64,000 nt of DNA from positions 310,001-374,000 of the forward strand of contig CALNXY010000012.1 in assembly GCA_942490705.1 (NCBI GenBank), given 5' to 3'. Shown in pieces: positions 44,962 to 52,731 of this stretch (within the stretch, counting starts at the first letter, position 1; every line of letters starts with the position of its first letter). The notes beneath the pieces are model-generated. The model saw only the letters and a program-made list of their open reading frames with translations, did not search any database and had not been told where the DNA came from. A program made the position numbers and the translations under genes. The DNA comes from JAGRCP01 sp942490705. GTDB taxonomy: Bacteria; Chloroflexota; Anaerolineae; Caldilineales; Caldilineaceae.

Positions 44962-46491
44962 TCATGCTGAGACGGTTTTTGCGTAGCGCTGGAGAGCTGC
45001 AGACACTTTTTCCGGCACTTCGCGCGCACGCGGCTTGAGGAAGGCCGCAATGCGGTCACCCGTGATGCCTTCGGCGGCTGCGCGCTGCAGGCTGCGCTGG
45101 TTGATCTGGTAGACATAGCGGGGATAGCTGGCCTGCCAGTTGGCAAAGCGCTCGACTCGGAAGCGCTCGGCCAGCGATGCGTCGAGCCCCATCGCCACGG
45201 TAAAATCTTCACCCACGTTAATAGGACCCCGGTGCGCTTCGTGGGGTTGGGGCACTTCGATTCCCAGCCAGCGCGCGCCCCACTGGCTCAGTGAAATCTG
45301 AAAATCGTCACCCGCCGACGGTTCGGCCAGATCGAGCGCGCCAAGCCAGTGCAAGGGGCCGCGGAAGAGAAAGCGCAGAAGTGCACCTTCCACAGCATTC
45401 CACTGCTCGAAACCTTTGAGGAATTCCTGCGTAGTGGTATCACGGATGTACCAGGTATCGTAATTGCCGGTGGGGCGCTGGAAATCCGGCTCTGTGTTGC
45501 GAATTGCTTCGATTACGTCGGACTGACTGTACCAGACGCCAGGTTGCAGCGTGCTCAGCAGTCGCAGCAGCGCGTTACGAGTCTGTAACGGATCATTGAA
45601 CGCACTGCCGGTTTCGGCGCATTCCAGTTCCGGGACACGGCAGAGATCGTTCCATTCGGCTGATTCTCGCCATGTGTCCCAAAGTGTGCGCCGCTGCTCG
45701 GCCCGGGTTTGCTCAAGGAACTGATAGACGCGGTTGCCGGTGAGGTGGATCAGGCCGTCATCGCCACGCCGCAGCCAGCCCAGCCGGTTGGCCAGGTGCA
45801 AAATGAGGGCCAGGCGCGTGTTGAGGTCGTTATCCTCTGCGTCAAAGGGAATTTGCAGACGAGTGACGAGCCGTTCGATGTCTTCAGCGGCTGGTCCGTC
45901 ACCGTCGATGTGCAGTCCTTCCGTGTGGATGTAGCCGAGCAGTGTGCCGATATCGGCCAGCAAGCTGTCGTCGGCCAGCATGGTACGGCTCTTGGGCGGC
46001 GGCGGCGTCATCAGTACGGGCAGACCTTCGCCCTCATCGCCGCTGTGGGGATGGGGCAACCAGGGAATGATGTCCTCGGGGAGATAGACGATGGTATGCG
46101 CCTGCTGGCCGGCGCCCTTGAAGCCGCGACCGATAAGGCCATAGTAGTAGAGGACTTCGGCCACGCTTTCGGGCACAAACCAGGGCTGCTCACGTTCCAG
46201 ACGTGCCGGCCCCATCTGCCGCACGCTGCCGTAGAGGCGGCTAAACTGGGCTTCGACCATTTCGCCGCCCTCTTTGAGCAGCGTTTCGACTGCTTCCTGC
46301 CCCTGGGGATAGGTGTCAATGACGTCCTGGTAGGCGATTTGGACTGAGGTCGGATCGGTGATCTGAGCGGCCAGCAACTCGATGGCTGCGGTCCTCGAAT
46401 CGATTGAATCCAAAAATGCGCCGCGTAGTTCGGCCAGTACGCGCAGCAAGATATCTGGATAATCGGCTACCATCTGAATGGTTGTCGGCAT
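44962..46491 (-). CDS. XPB/Ssl2 N-terminal-like (Helicase_C_3) domain protein
   Basis: 509 aa without any P-loop. The C-terminal part (ERFRVERFANWQASYPRYVYQINQRSLQRAAAEGITGDRIAAFLKPRAREVPEKV, read in shorter blocks: the ERFAN, YVYQINQRSL and ITGDRIAAFL segments) matches the pattern of helicase XPB N-terminal/Helicase_C_3 domains. The N-terminal part is helical. It probably binds DNA or a helicase rather than translocating. First gene of the HerA operon, so a role in DNA repair or defence with HerA is likely but unproven. Assignment by eye, moderate certainty. Confidence 0.5.
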   Translation of the reverse strand: MPTTIQMVADYPDILLRVLAELRGAFLDSIDSRTAAIELLAAQITDPTSVQIAYQDVIDTYPQGQEAVETLLKEGGEMVEAQFSRLYGSVRQMGPARLEREQPWFVPESVAEVLYYYGLIGRGFKGAGQQAHTIVYLPEDIIPWLPHPHSGDEGEGLPVLMTPPPPKSRTMLADDSLLADIGTLLGYIHTEGLHIDGDGPAAEDIERLVTRLQIPFDAEDNDLNTRLALILHLANRLGWLRRGDDGLIHLTGNRVYQFLEQTRAEQRRTLWDTWRESAEWNDLCRVPELECAETGSAFNDPLQTRNALLRLLSTLQPGVWYSQSDVIEAIRNTEPDFQRPTGNYDTWYIRDTTTQEFLKGFEQWNAVEGALLRFLFRGPLHWLGALDLAEPSAGDDFQISLSQWGARWLGIEVPQPHEAHRGPINVGEDFTVAMGLDASLAERFRVERFANWQASYPRYVYQINQRSLQRAAAEGITGDRIAAFLKPRAREVPEKVSAALQRYAKTVSA

Positions 46492-46610
46492 AACTGAAAT
46501 GTGCCTTACGGATTGCTATACTACTTCCCTGGAACGATAGAATACACCAAAAGCATTATTGTCACAGGGTTTAAACTTCGTTATACTGTCTGCGTACTCA
46601 CAAGGAGACG

Positions 46611-46952
46611 ATGATTTCAATGAGTTCTACATTTCGCGGGACCAGTATGGGTCTCAATCTAATTCAGGATATGGCGACGGCTTGGCGCTTGTTATGGGAT
46701 CCGCGGGTCCCTGGGTTGCTCAAGGTAGGCTTGCCTTTGATGGCAATGATCTACTGGATCTCGCCGATTGACCTGCTGCCGGGTCTGCCCTTCGATGACA
46801 TCGCGCTGTTGATCGTGGCGCTCAAGATGTTTGTCAACATGGCGCCCCAGGATGCCAGGGGCAACGCCGCCGGTCATGCCGAGGCCGACTATTCTCACCG
46901 CCAAGATGAGGGCGACGTGGTCGATACTACCTGGCAGGTACTCGACGACTAG
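46611..46952 (+). CDS. DUF1232 (YkvA-like) membrane protein
   Basis: 113 aa. The DUF1232 core is WRLLWDPRVPGLLKVGLPLMAMIYWISPIDLLPGLPFDDIALLIVA, read as the motif Y-x-x-SPIDLLP flanked by hydrophobic helices. Role unknown. Two starts are possible: ATG 46611 (only 3 bases after GGAG) and ATG 46620 (12 bases). Divergent from the HerA operon, just before the MerR-like gene. Confidence 0.78.
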   Translation: MISMSSTFRGTSMGLNLIQDMATAWRLLWDPRVPGLLKVGLPLMAMIYWISPIDLLPGLPFDDIALLIVALKMFVNMAPQDARGNAAGHAEADYSHRQDEGDVVDTTWQVLDD

Positions 46953-46975
46953 CTCCACCCGGTACCTTCCCGTGT

Positions 46976-47689
46976 ATGAGCCATCAAGAAGGCCCGACAA
47001 CAACCGAACAAACGACCTTTCCGTTTAGCAAAGCTGCGACTGAACTCCAGACCGAGCCCCACCTGCTCTGGCGCTGGAGTCAGCGCTTTGCGCTTTTTCT
47101 CGGGCCTGAAGTGGCGGGTGATCATCCCCACTACAGTCAGACTGATTTAGAGACGCTGCGTACGGTTCTGGTCATGCAGGACGAAGGCTTTAGCGATCCG
47201 CAGATCGCACAGCGTCTCGCGCTGCGCCAAGCGGAGCTGGAGCGGCCCGCGCCGGCCGACTCAGTTGCGGCTGATGCTGTCGTCGATGCAGACTTGCCCG
47301 ATGCCGGCGCCATCGCCCAGGCTGCCAACGGCGCCTATGTGACTGCAGCGGCAGGCGAACAGGAGACGATGCCGCGAGCCTTGCGCGATGTCTTCAGCGC
47401 GCTGGCGGATGGACAGCAAGCCGTACTCAATAACCAAGCGTCCATGCGCGAAATTATCGGTGTCGTCGTTCAAGACAATTTTAATCTCAAGGATGAAAAT
47501 CGCAAACTGCGCGAACGAATGCTCGAGATGGAGCGGACGCAGGCCGAATATCAGCGCCGGGAAGAGACGCGCAAGGAACGCTTGGAGAGCCGCCTGCGTG
47601 CGCTCGAAGGCACAGTCGGCGGACTTCAGCAGCAGATCGCACAGATTGTGCAGGTGCTGCGCAAGCGGCGACGCGGCTGGTTCTGGTAA
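46976..47689 (+). CDS. MerR-like winged-helix protein with C-terminal coiled coil
   Basis: 237 aa. The first 85 residues are MerR-like: TFPFSKAATELQTEPHLLWRWSQRF, YSQTDLETLRTVLVMQDEGFSDPQIAQRL. The middle is a disordered acidic linker, and the C-terminal 90 residues are a long coiled coil (KDENRKLRERMLEMERTQAEYQRREETR) ending in a basic RKRRRGWFW. This resembles DNA-binding structural or regulatory proteins rather than a sensor MerR. It follows the DUF1232 gene by 24 bases. Ribosome site not obvious. Confidence 0.65.
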   Translation: MSHQEGPTTTEQTTFPFSKAATELQTEPHLLWRWSQRFALFLGPEVAGDHPHYSQTDLETLRTVLVMQDEGFSDPQIAQRLALRQAELERPAPADSVAADAVVDADLPDAGAIAQAANGAYVTAAAGEQETMPRALRDVFSALADGQQAVLNNQASMREIIGVVVQDNFNLKDENRKLRERMLEMERTQAEYQRREETRKERLESRLRALEGTVGGLQQQIAQIVQVLRKRRRGWFW

Positions 47690-47728
47690 GAGATGGAACG
47701 CAGTCTGAGCGGATAAAGCGAGTGCTAC

Positions 47729-47752
47729 CGGATCAGAAGTAGGACTGATCCG
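47729..47752 (+). terminator. Hairpin at a convergent junction
   Basis: CGGATCAG (47729-47736) pairs with CTGATCCG (47745-47752), loop AAGTAGGA. No T run; weak support as a terminator between the MerR-like gene and rimO. Confidence 0.35.
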
Positions 47753-47784
47753 CAACGATCCGTCTATGTCGCTCAAGCCACGAC

Positions 47785-49164
47785 TTATGCTCTTTTGCTT
47801 GAAAAGGTCTCGACGATGAGTGGTTCACCAACGAGATCGTACTCCATCGCTCCGTTGATGTGTACCTGGAACATTTCGCCCGCTGACACACCACTTATTC
47901 CCGGCACAAGCACCAATCCATCCACTTCGGGGGCGTCGCGATAGCTGCGGCCCAATAAGAGCGGCTGGCCGCTGCCTTCGACTTCACCTTCACCCTCTAC
48001 AAGAATGTCCAACAACTTGCCAACTTGGGCCTGATTTTTGCGCAGGCTGATGGGCTGCTGCACTTCCATCAAGCGTGCATACCGTTCATCTTGGACCTCG
48101 GGCGCGACATGGTCGGGCAGTTCGGCTGCGGGCGTACCCGGCTCCGGGCTAAAGGTGAAGGCGCCCACTTTGTCGAATTCGATAGCCTGAACGAAATCGA
48201 GCAATCCCTGGAACTCTTCCTCCGTCTCGCCCGGATAGCCAACAATGAACGTGCTGCGCAAGGCGATGTCGGGCATGGCTGCGCGCAGTTTCTCCATGTG
48301 ATCGTAGACCATCTCCAGGCGGCTGGGACGCCGCATGCGCCGTAACGTACGCGGATCGCCATGCTGGAGCGGCATGTCGAGATAGGGCACGATCTTTTCC
48401 TGCTGGGCCATGACCTCGATAAGCGCTGCGCTCACATGGCCGGGATAGGCGTACATGAGGCGCACCCAGCGCAAGTCATCGCTCGTGCGATTGCAGAGCG
48501 CGGAGAGCAGGCGCGGCAGGCTGTTGGGCTCGCCCCAATCCCGGCCATAGTCGGTGCTATCCTGGGCGACGACGACAAGCTCTTTGGCGCCGGCCGCGAC
48601 CAGCGCGTTGGCCTCATCGACGACCGCATCGAGCGGGCGGCTGCGCAATTTGCCCTTGAAACTCGGAATGGTGCAAAAAGCACAGGGGGCGTTGCAGCCG
48701 TCGGAAATTTTTAAATAGGCGCTACCTCCTGCCACCGGCGGACGGGGAAAAGCGGCGTCAAAGGCGCTGTCCGGATCCCCGAGCAGGCTGTAGCGCTGGA
48801 GCGGACGCCGGCTTTCGTCGCCGCGGATCTGCTCGACGAGCTTCAGCACGTCCATCCAACGACGTGTGCCCAGAAGTCCGTCGACGGTCGGTACGCGCTG
48901 GAGTACCTCTTCGCCGTTTCGCTGCGCAAGGCAGCCCGCGGCCACCAGCACCTGGCCGGCGCGCTTGGCTCTTCCCAACTCCCTGAGTACCTCGATCGAC
49001 TCTTCCTTGGCGGCTTCCAGAAAACCGCAGGTGTTGACAATGAGAACGTCTGCATCTTCCGGCGCGATCGTAGCCGCATAGTCGGCATCGCGTAGCAGCA
49101 TTTCAATGCCGTCGCTGTCGACCTGGTTTTTGGGACATCCCATAGTGATGAGATGATATTTCAA
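47785..49164 (-). CDS. rimO: Ribosomal protein S12 methylthiotransferase RimO, TTG start
   Basis: Radical SAM enzyme that adds a methylthio group to an Asp of ribosomal protein S12. The UPF0004 domain starts MGCPKNQVDSDGIEMLL and has VNTCGFLEAAKEESIE; the radical SAM cluster is CNAPCAFCTIP (CxxxCxxC); the C-terminal TRAM domain is present. Starting at TTG 49164 gives 459 aa and an AAGGAG six bases upstream; the frame is open for 15 more codons but these look noncoding. The TTGA overlaps the stop of the upstream HD gene by four bases, so the genes are coupled. Confidence 0.92.
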   Translation of the reverse strand: MKYHLITMGCPKNQVDSDGIEMLLRDADYAATIAPEDADVLIVNTCGFLEAAKEESIEVLRELGRAKRAGQVLVAAGCLAQRNGEEVLQRVPTVDGLLGTRRWMDVLKLVEQIRGDESRRPLQRYSLLGDPDSAFDAAFPRPPVAGGSAYLKISDGCNAPCAFCTIPSFKGKLRSRPLDAVVDEANALVAAGAKELVVVAQDSTDYGRDWGEPNSLPRLLSALCNRTSDDLRWVRLMYAYPGHVSAALIEVMAQQEKIVPYLDMPLQHGDPRTLRRMRRPSRLEMVYDHMEKLRAAMPDIALRSTFIVGYPGETEEEFQGLLDFVQAIEFDKVGAFTFSPEPGTPAAELPDHVAPEVQDERYARLMEVQQPISLRKNQAQVGKLLDILVEGEGEVEGSGQPLLLGRSYRDAPEVDGLVLVPGISGVSAGEMFQVHINGAMEYDLVGEPLIVETFSSKRA

Positions 49165-49892
49165 AATAGACTCCTTGGTTTCGTCTCTAAATTCGCGTCG
49201 CGGCGCCACGCTTCGAGGGCTGCCGTCATCTCTGCATGACGCTGTGTGGCGAGCGCTTGGGCGGGCTTCGTACTCATGCTGGCCACGGTCTCGCTCAGCA
49301 CTGTGGCGGTAAACGTTTCGGCCTGCTGCAGCCGTTCCGCCAGCAACCGCCCCTGCTGGCGCGGCGTCATCAAGCTACAGGCCAGGGCCTGAACGCCGAT
49401 CTTGGTCAGCTTGTCGGCATCCCACAAGACGGCAGCGTCCAGTGGTTCCAGGGGCGCTTTCTCCGCGCGCGTTAACCCTTCGTGGCGACTAATGGCCGTG
49501 CAGACAGCTTCAATCTTCTGCTCTGGGAAGTCGGTTTTACCTAAAATTTCCCGCGCCGCGGCTGCACCGGCGATTGCATGGTTGTCTTCCACCTTGCGCA
49601 CGTCGTGTAGCCAGGCCGCGGCTTCAGCAATCTCCGCGTCGGCGTCGGTGACTTGGGCCAGCCAGCAGGCCGTCTCCACAACTTGCTGGACATGCTCCCA
49701 GCGATAATTGAAGGGGATCTCTTCATTTTCCTCCAAGTCCCATTCTCGGCGTGCTTCCACTTCAGCCGCCCGCTCGGCGACGGTGCGGCACTGTGTGCGC
49801 CAGGGCAATTGCGCAGGCATGGCGATTTCCTGTTCCTGTTTACTGGTCTCTGTCATGTCATCTTCACGGGGTGGCTGCAGGTGAATCGCCAT
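49161..49892 (-). CDS. HD domain phosphohydrolase-like protein
   Basis: 243 aa. HD-fold metal residues: His in RWEHVQQVVETACWLA, the HD pair in AAAWLHDVRKVEDNH, and Asp in LWDADKLTKIG. Such proteins hydrolyse nucleotide phosphates or phosphodiesters; the substrate is unknown. The start may be ATG 49892 or the internal ATG 49856, which has GAAGATG upstream. First gene of an operon with rimO, which overlaps by four bases. Confidence 0.8.
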   Translation of the reverse strand: MAIHLQPPREDDMTETSKQEQEIAMPAQLPWRTQCRTVAERAAEVEARREWDLEENEEIPFNYRWEHVQQVVETACWLAQVTDADAEIAEAAAWLHDVRKVEDNHAIAGAAAAREILGKTDFPEQKIEAVCTAISRHEGLTRAEKAPLEPLDAAVLWDADKLTKIGVQALACSLMTPRQQGRLLAERLQQAETFTATVLSETVASMSTKPAQALATQRHAEMTAALEAWRRDANLETKPRSLF

Positions 49893-49992
49893 TTCATTTT
49901 GTTCCGTTAAGAATTGGCCGTCGTGTCGGGGTCAAGACGAGCCAATGTATCCGTCGCAAGCGCCTGGGCATTGGGGCCGTACAGTTTCGCCT

Positions 49993-50655
49993 TTAGGCCG
50001 GAGCGGGAAGCGCCGGTTCCAGGTCGAGAATGCGGTAAGGATAGACGTTATAGATGTCCGTCTCCAGGTACTTGGTGTGGGTAATTTCATCATGACGATA
50101 GAGATGGATATGTCCATGCAGCATATAGCGCGGCCGGAACATCTGCATGAACTTCAGAAAGCTCTTGAAGCCCTGATGCGGTCGATCCGGCTTGTCATGA
50201 ATGCCGTACGGCGGCGAGTGAGCGATGAGTACGTCTAGATAGCGTCCATAGCGCAGACGGTTGTAGACAAGTCCCGGGATCAAGCGCGAAATATTCCCCC
50301 ACATCTCGCTTTCCGAATATTGAAAGCGGGGCGCGTTGTTGTAGCGGATAGATCCTTCAAGCCCGGCCAAGAGCAGGGGGCCTTCTTTCATGGTCTGACT
50401 ATGAAGATTTGCCGCACCCATTGGCTCAGTCTTGCTCATCCAAGCGCCATTTTTGCCGCTCTGATATTCTACCTCGCGACCATGATTGCCAAACACGAAA
50501 TAGGTCGGCTTGTTCAGCATACTGATGATGTATTCGAGATAGTAAAAGGGAATGTCACCGCAACTCAAAATGAGGTCGACATCGCCGACGCGCTTCTTGA
50601 TTGCCGCACTATATAGAACTGGCTCGACTTTGTCACTGATTACCAGGGAACGCAT
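49993..50655 (-). CDS. Calcineurin-like metallophosphoesterase
   Basis: 220 aa. Start at ATG 50655 gives MRSLVISDKVEPVLY; the upstream ATG 50673 is less likely. Metal-site motifs: ISDKVE (modified D-x-H), LILSCGDIPFYYLEYI, FVFGNHGREVE (GNH), and LHGHIHLYRHD (GH-x-H). The first motif has Lys in place of His, as in some phosphoesterase subgroups. Substrate unknown. Divergent from the sigma gene, 103 bases away. Confidence 0.82.
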   Translation of the reverse strand: MRSLVISDKVEPVLYSAAIKKRVGDVDLILSCGDIPFYYLEYIISMLNKPTYFVFGNHGREVEYQSGKNGAWMSKTEPMGAANLHSQTMKEGPLLLAGLEGSIRYNNAPRFQYSESEMWGNISRLIPGLVYNRLRYGRYLDVLIAHSPPYGIHDKPDRPHQGFKSFLKFMQMFRPRYMLHGHIHLYRHDEITHTKYLETDIYNVYPYRILDLEPALPAPA

Positions 50656-50722
50656 GGGCCGGCATTGTAGCATTGCGCGTGCGTCGGGTCAAAGATTTCC
50701 CGAGCCAAACGGGGATTTCAAA

Positions 50723-50751
50723 TTGCCGCGCCTAGCCAGGGCGGCTATACT
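50723..50751 (+). promoter_or_regulatory. Promoter giving a leaderless sigma-factor transcript
   Basis: TTGCCG (50723-50728), 17-base spacer, TATACT (50746-50751), then only seven bases to the ATG at 50759. The predicted start site coincides with the start codon. Confidence 0.6.
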
Positions 50752-50758
50752 GACGGGC

Positions 50759-51376
50759 ATGGATGAAGAACGATTGGTCGCACAGGCAAAAACCGGAGAT
50801 TCCGCGGCCCTGGCCCAACTGGTGGAAGAACACAAAGATACCGTCTATGGCGTTGCGCTGCGGATGTGCGGCAATCCCCATGATGCGGAAGAGACGCTCC
50901 AGGAGACATTTCTCAGCGCGATTCAGGCGCTGCCTCGCTTTGAAGGGCGGTCCAAGCTGTCGACCTGGCTCTATCGCATTGCCTCCAACGAATGTCTCAT
51001 GCGCCGGCGCCGCGCCGCGCGCACGCCGCTGGAAATGTCGGTCGACACTGAGGACGATCCGGCCGAGGCGCTGCCCAAGTATTTCATTGACTGGACCTAT
51101 CAGCCCGATGATTTGCTCCTGGACGCTGAATTGCAGGAGGTAATGGAGGAGGCTATTCAAACCCTTTCCCCCGCCTTGCGCATTGTCTTTGTCTGGCGTG
51201 ATCTGGAAGGACTCTCCACGGCGGAGACGGCTGAAGTGCTTGGCATCTCCGAAAGCGCGGTAAAGGTTCGTCTTCACCGCGCGCGCCTGCAGCTTCGTGA
51301 AGCGCTTTCGGCCTACTTCGCCGACCGCAGCAACGAGGCCTCCGTCATGCCGGCAGCAGGGAGCGACTTGCGGTGA
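50759..51376 (+). CDS. ECF-type RNA polymerase sigma factor
   Basis: 205 aa. Region 2 contains GNPHDAEETLQETFLSAIQAL and WLYRIASNECL; region 4 contains LSPALRIVFVWRDLEGLSTAETAEVLGISESAVKVRLHRARLQL, the classic HTH for -35 recognition, with terminal ...LREAL. Directs RNA polymerase to its own promoter set. No ribosome site, but a promoter places its start at the ATG. Its stop overlaps the GTG of the next gene, a zinc-finger anti-sigma-like protein. Confidence 0.92.
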   Translation: MDEERLVAQAKTGDSAALAQLVEEHKDTVYGVALRMCGNPHDAEETLQETFLSAIQALPRFEGRSKLSTWLYRIASNECLMRRRRAARTPLEMSVDTEDDPAEALPKYFIDWTYQPDDLLLDAELQEVMEEAIQTLSPALRIVFVWRDLEGLSTAETAEVLGISESAVKVRLHRARLQLREALSAYFADRSNEASVMPAAGSDLR

Positions 51377-51642
51377 GCCATAATTATCAGCCACAGGAGA
51401 CGGACGACTGCCGGGCGCGTCTGGCCTTGCTCTCGGAATATGTAGAAGGTCTCCTCGACGCCGACGCCTGCGCCCAGCTTGAAGCCCACCTGGCCGATTG
51501 TCCAGACTGTCGCATCGTTGTCAACAGTCTGAATAACACGGTTGAACTCTATCACTGTGTCCCCGAGGCCCGCCTCTCCGCTGATGCCGATAAGCGGCTC
51601 TTCCGCGCACTGCGGCTGACGCCACCTGCTGATTCTGCATAG
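51373..51642 (+). CDS. Short zinc-finger protein, likely anti-sigma factor
   Basis: 89 aa from a GTG start overlapping the sigma gene stop (GTGA). The motif HLADCPDCR (H-x3-C-x2-C) belongs to the zf-HC2/ZAS anti-sigma fold; no transmembrane segment follows, so it would be a soluble anti-sigma. Gene order with the ECF sigma factor supports this. Its trigger is unknown; redox sensing through the zinc cysteines is plausible. Confidence 0.8.
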   Translation: MSHNYQPQETDDCRARLALLSEYVEGLLDADACAQLEAHLADCPDCRIVVNSLNNTVELYHCVPEARLSADADKRLFRALRLTPPADSA

Positions 51643-51958
51643 TCCATCACGTTGCCAGCGCCCGTTGCCAAAACCCATCTGTCTGCTCACGACCAGCGTC
51701 GTGAACATCTTGTTTTCTAGCCATTCTTTGCTGCTCTCCATCTAATCCTGTTCCGATTCCTCTCTAAAAACTTGTGCTGCAAACTTGTGCTGCAGATCCC
51801 ATGTAACCAATCTCTGATCGGTGCATCTAACTTTCTGCTGGTACAAACACTTGTTGCTGCCGGTGTATCACCGTCATCGTGAAGAGGGTGCAGACGCCCA
51901 CTTTGATCGTTAGATCTTGTCGAGTCTGCGCCATGACTAAAAAATAGGAGAATCAGAA
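51643..51958. other. Intergenic region with a short tandem repeat
   Basis: 316 bases. The 13-base unit AAACTTGTGCTGC is duplicated at 51768-51780 and 51781-51793. Nothing else recognisable; a promoter for the thioredoxin-like gene is expected here. Confidence 0.5.
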
Positions 51959-52624
51959 ATGGCTTTGTTGAATGAAGAAATCCGCGGTCAGCTACGCGAA
52001 GAATTCGCCGGCCTGAGCGACGGCGTCAAGCTGGTGTTGTTTACCCAGGAAGATGACTGTCAGTATTGTGCGGAGACCCAACAGCTTACCGAAGAGCTGG
52101 CTGAACTGTCCGACAAGATTACGTTGGAGATCCACGATTTTGCAACTGATGCTGAACTGGTTGCAGCCTATGACGTCGACAAGGCGCCTGCATTGGCCAT
52201 CGTCAAGGATGGCGAGGAGCCGCTTGACTATGGTATTCGCTTCTATGGTATCCCGTCGGGCTATGAATTTAGCACGCTGATCCAGGACGTCGCCATGGTG
52301 TCGGCCGGCGACTCAGGCTTGAGCAACGACACGAAGCGCTATCTGGCCGAACTGGAGACGCCGCTGCATCTGCAGGTTTTTGTGACGCCGACCTGTCCCT
52401 ACTGCTCCCAGGCCGTGCGTCTGGCCCATATGATGGCGATGGAGAGCAAGCTGGTGGTGGGTGATATGGTCGAGGCCATCGAATTTCCTGAACTTTCCAA
52501 TAAGTACAACGTCATGGGCGTCCCCCGCACCGTGATCAATGATGGCGTCTTCTTGGAAGGCGCTGCGCCTGAAGCCATGCTGATGGACAAGGTGCGCGAA
52601 GCGGTTATGGAGCGTGAAGGCTAA
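51959..52624 (+). CDS. Glutaredoxin-like/tandem thioredoxin-fold protein disulfide oxidoreductase
   Basis: 221 aa, two thioredoxin folds. Each has a CxxC: DDCQYCAETQQL in the first and TCPYCSQAVRLA in the second (CPYC); cis-Pro motifs DKAPALAIV and GVPRTVIN follow. This matches the archaeal/thermophile PDO type. It probably transfers electrons from the thioredoxin reductase 107 bases downstream. AGGAGAATC precedes the ATG. A TCACG-type repeat immediately follows the stop. Confidence 0.88.
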   Translation: MALLNEEIRGQLREEFAGLSDGVKLVLFTQEDDCQYCAETQQLTEELAELSDKITLEIHDFATDAELVAAYDVDKAPALAIVKDGEEPLDYGIRFYGIPSGYEFSTLIQDVAMVSAGDSGLSNDTKRYLAELETPLHLQVFVTPTCPYCSQAVRLAHMMAMESKLVVGDMVEAIEFPELSNKYNVMGVPRTVINDGVFLEGAAPEAMLMDKVREAVMEREG

Positions 52625-52625
52625 C

Positions 52626-52652
52626 TGTGATGGGTGAAACGTGATGCGTGAA
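52626..52652. repeat. Degenerate repeat downstream of the tandem thioredoxin gene
   Basis: TGTGATGGGTGAAACGTGATGCGTGAAGG is the reverse-complement form of the TCACG-type stretches at 21457-21501 and 29203-29237, starting one base after the stop. Confidence 0.4.
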
Positions 52653-52731
52653 GGCGGCCGCAACTCTCTGGCTTACCGCGTCTCGCATGTCATGCTTTCC
52701 GCTCAGTTTTCAACGAACAGGTGAAGATACC

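Noticed and set aside
42614..46491. Calling the HerA operon a known NurA-HerA pair or a named defence system
   Set aside because: No NurA fold, nuclease, Sir2 or DUF4297 domain is visible, so the name would go beyond the evidence.
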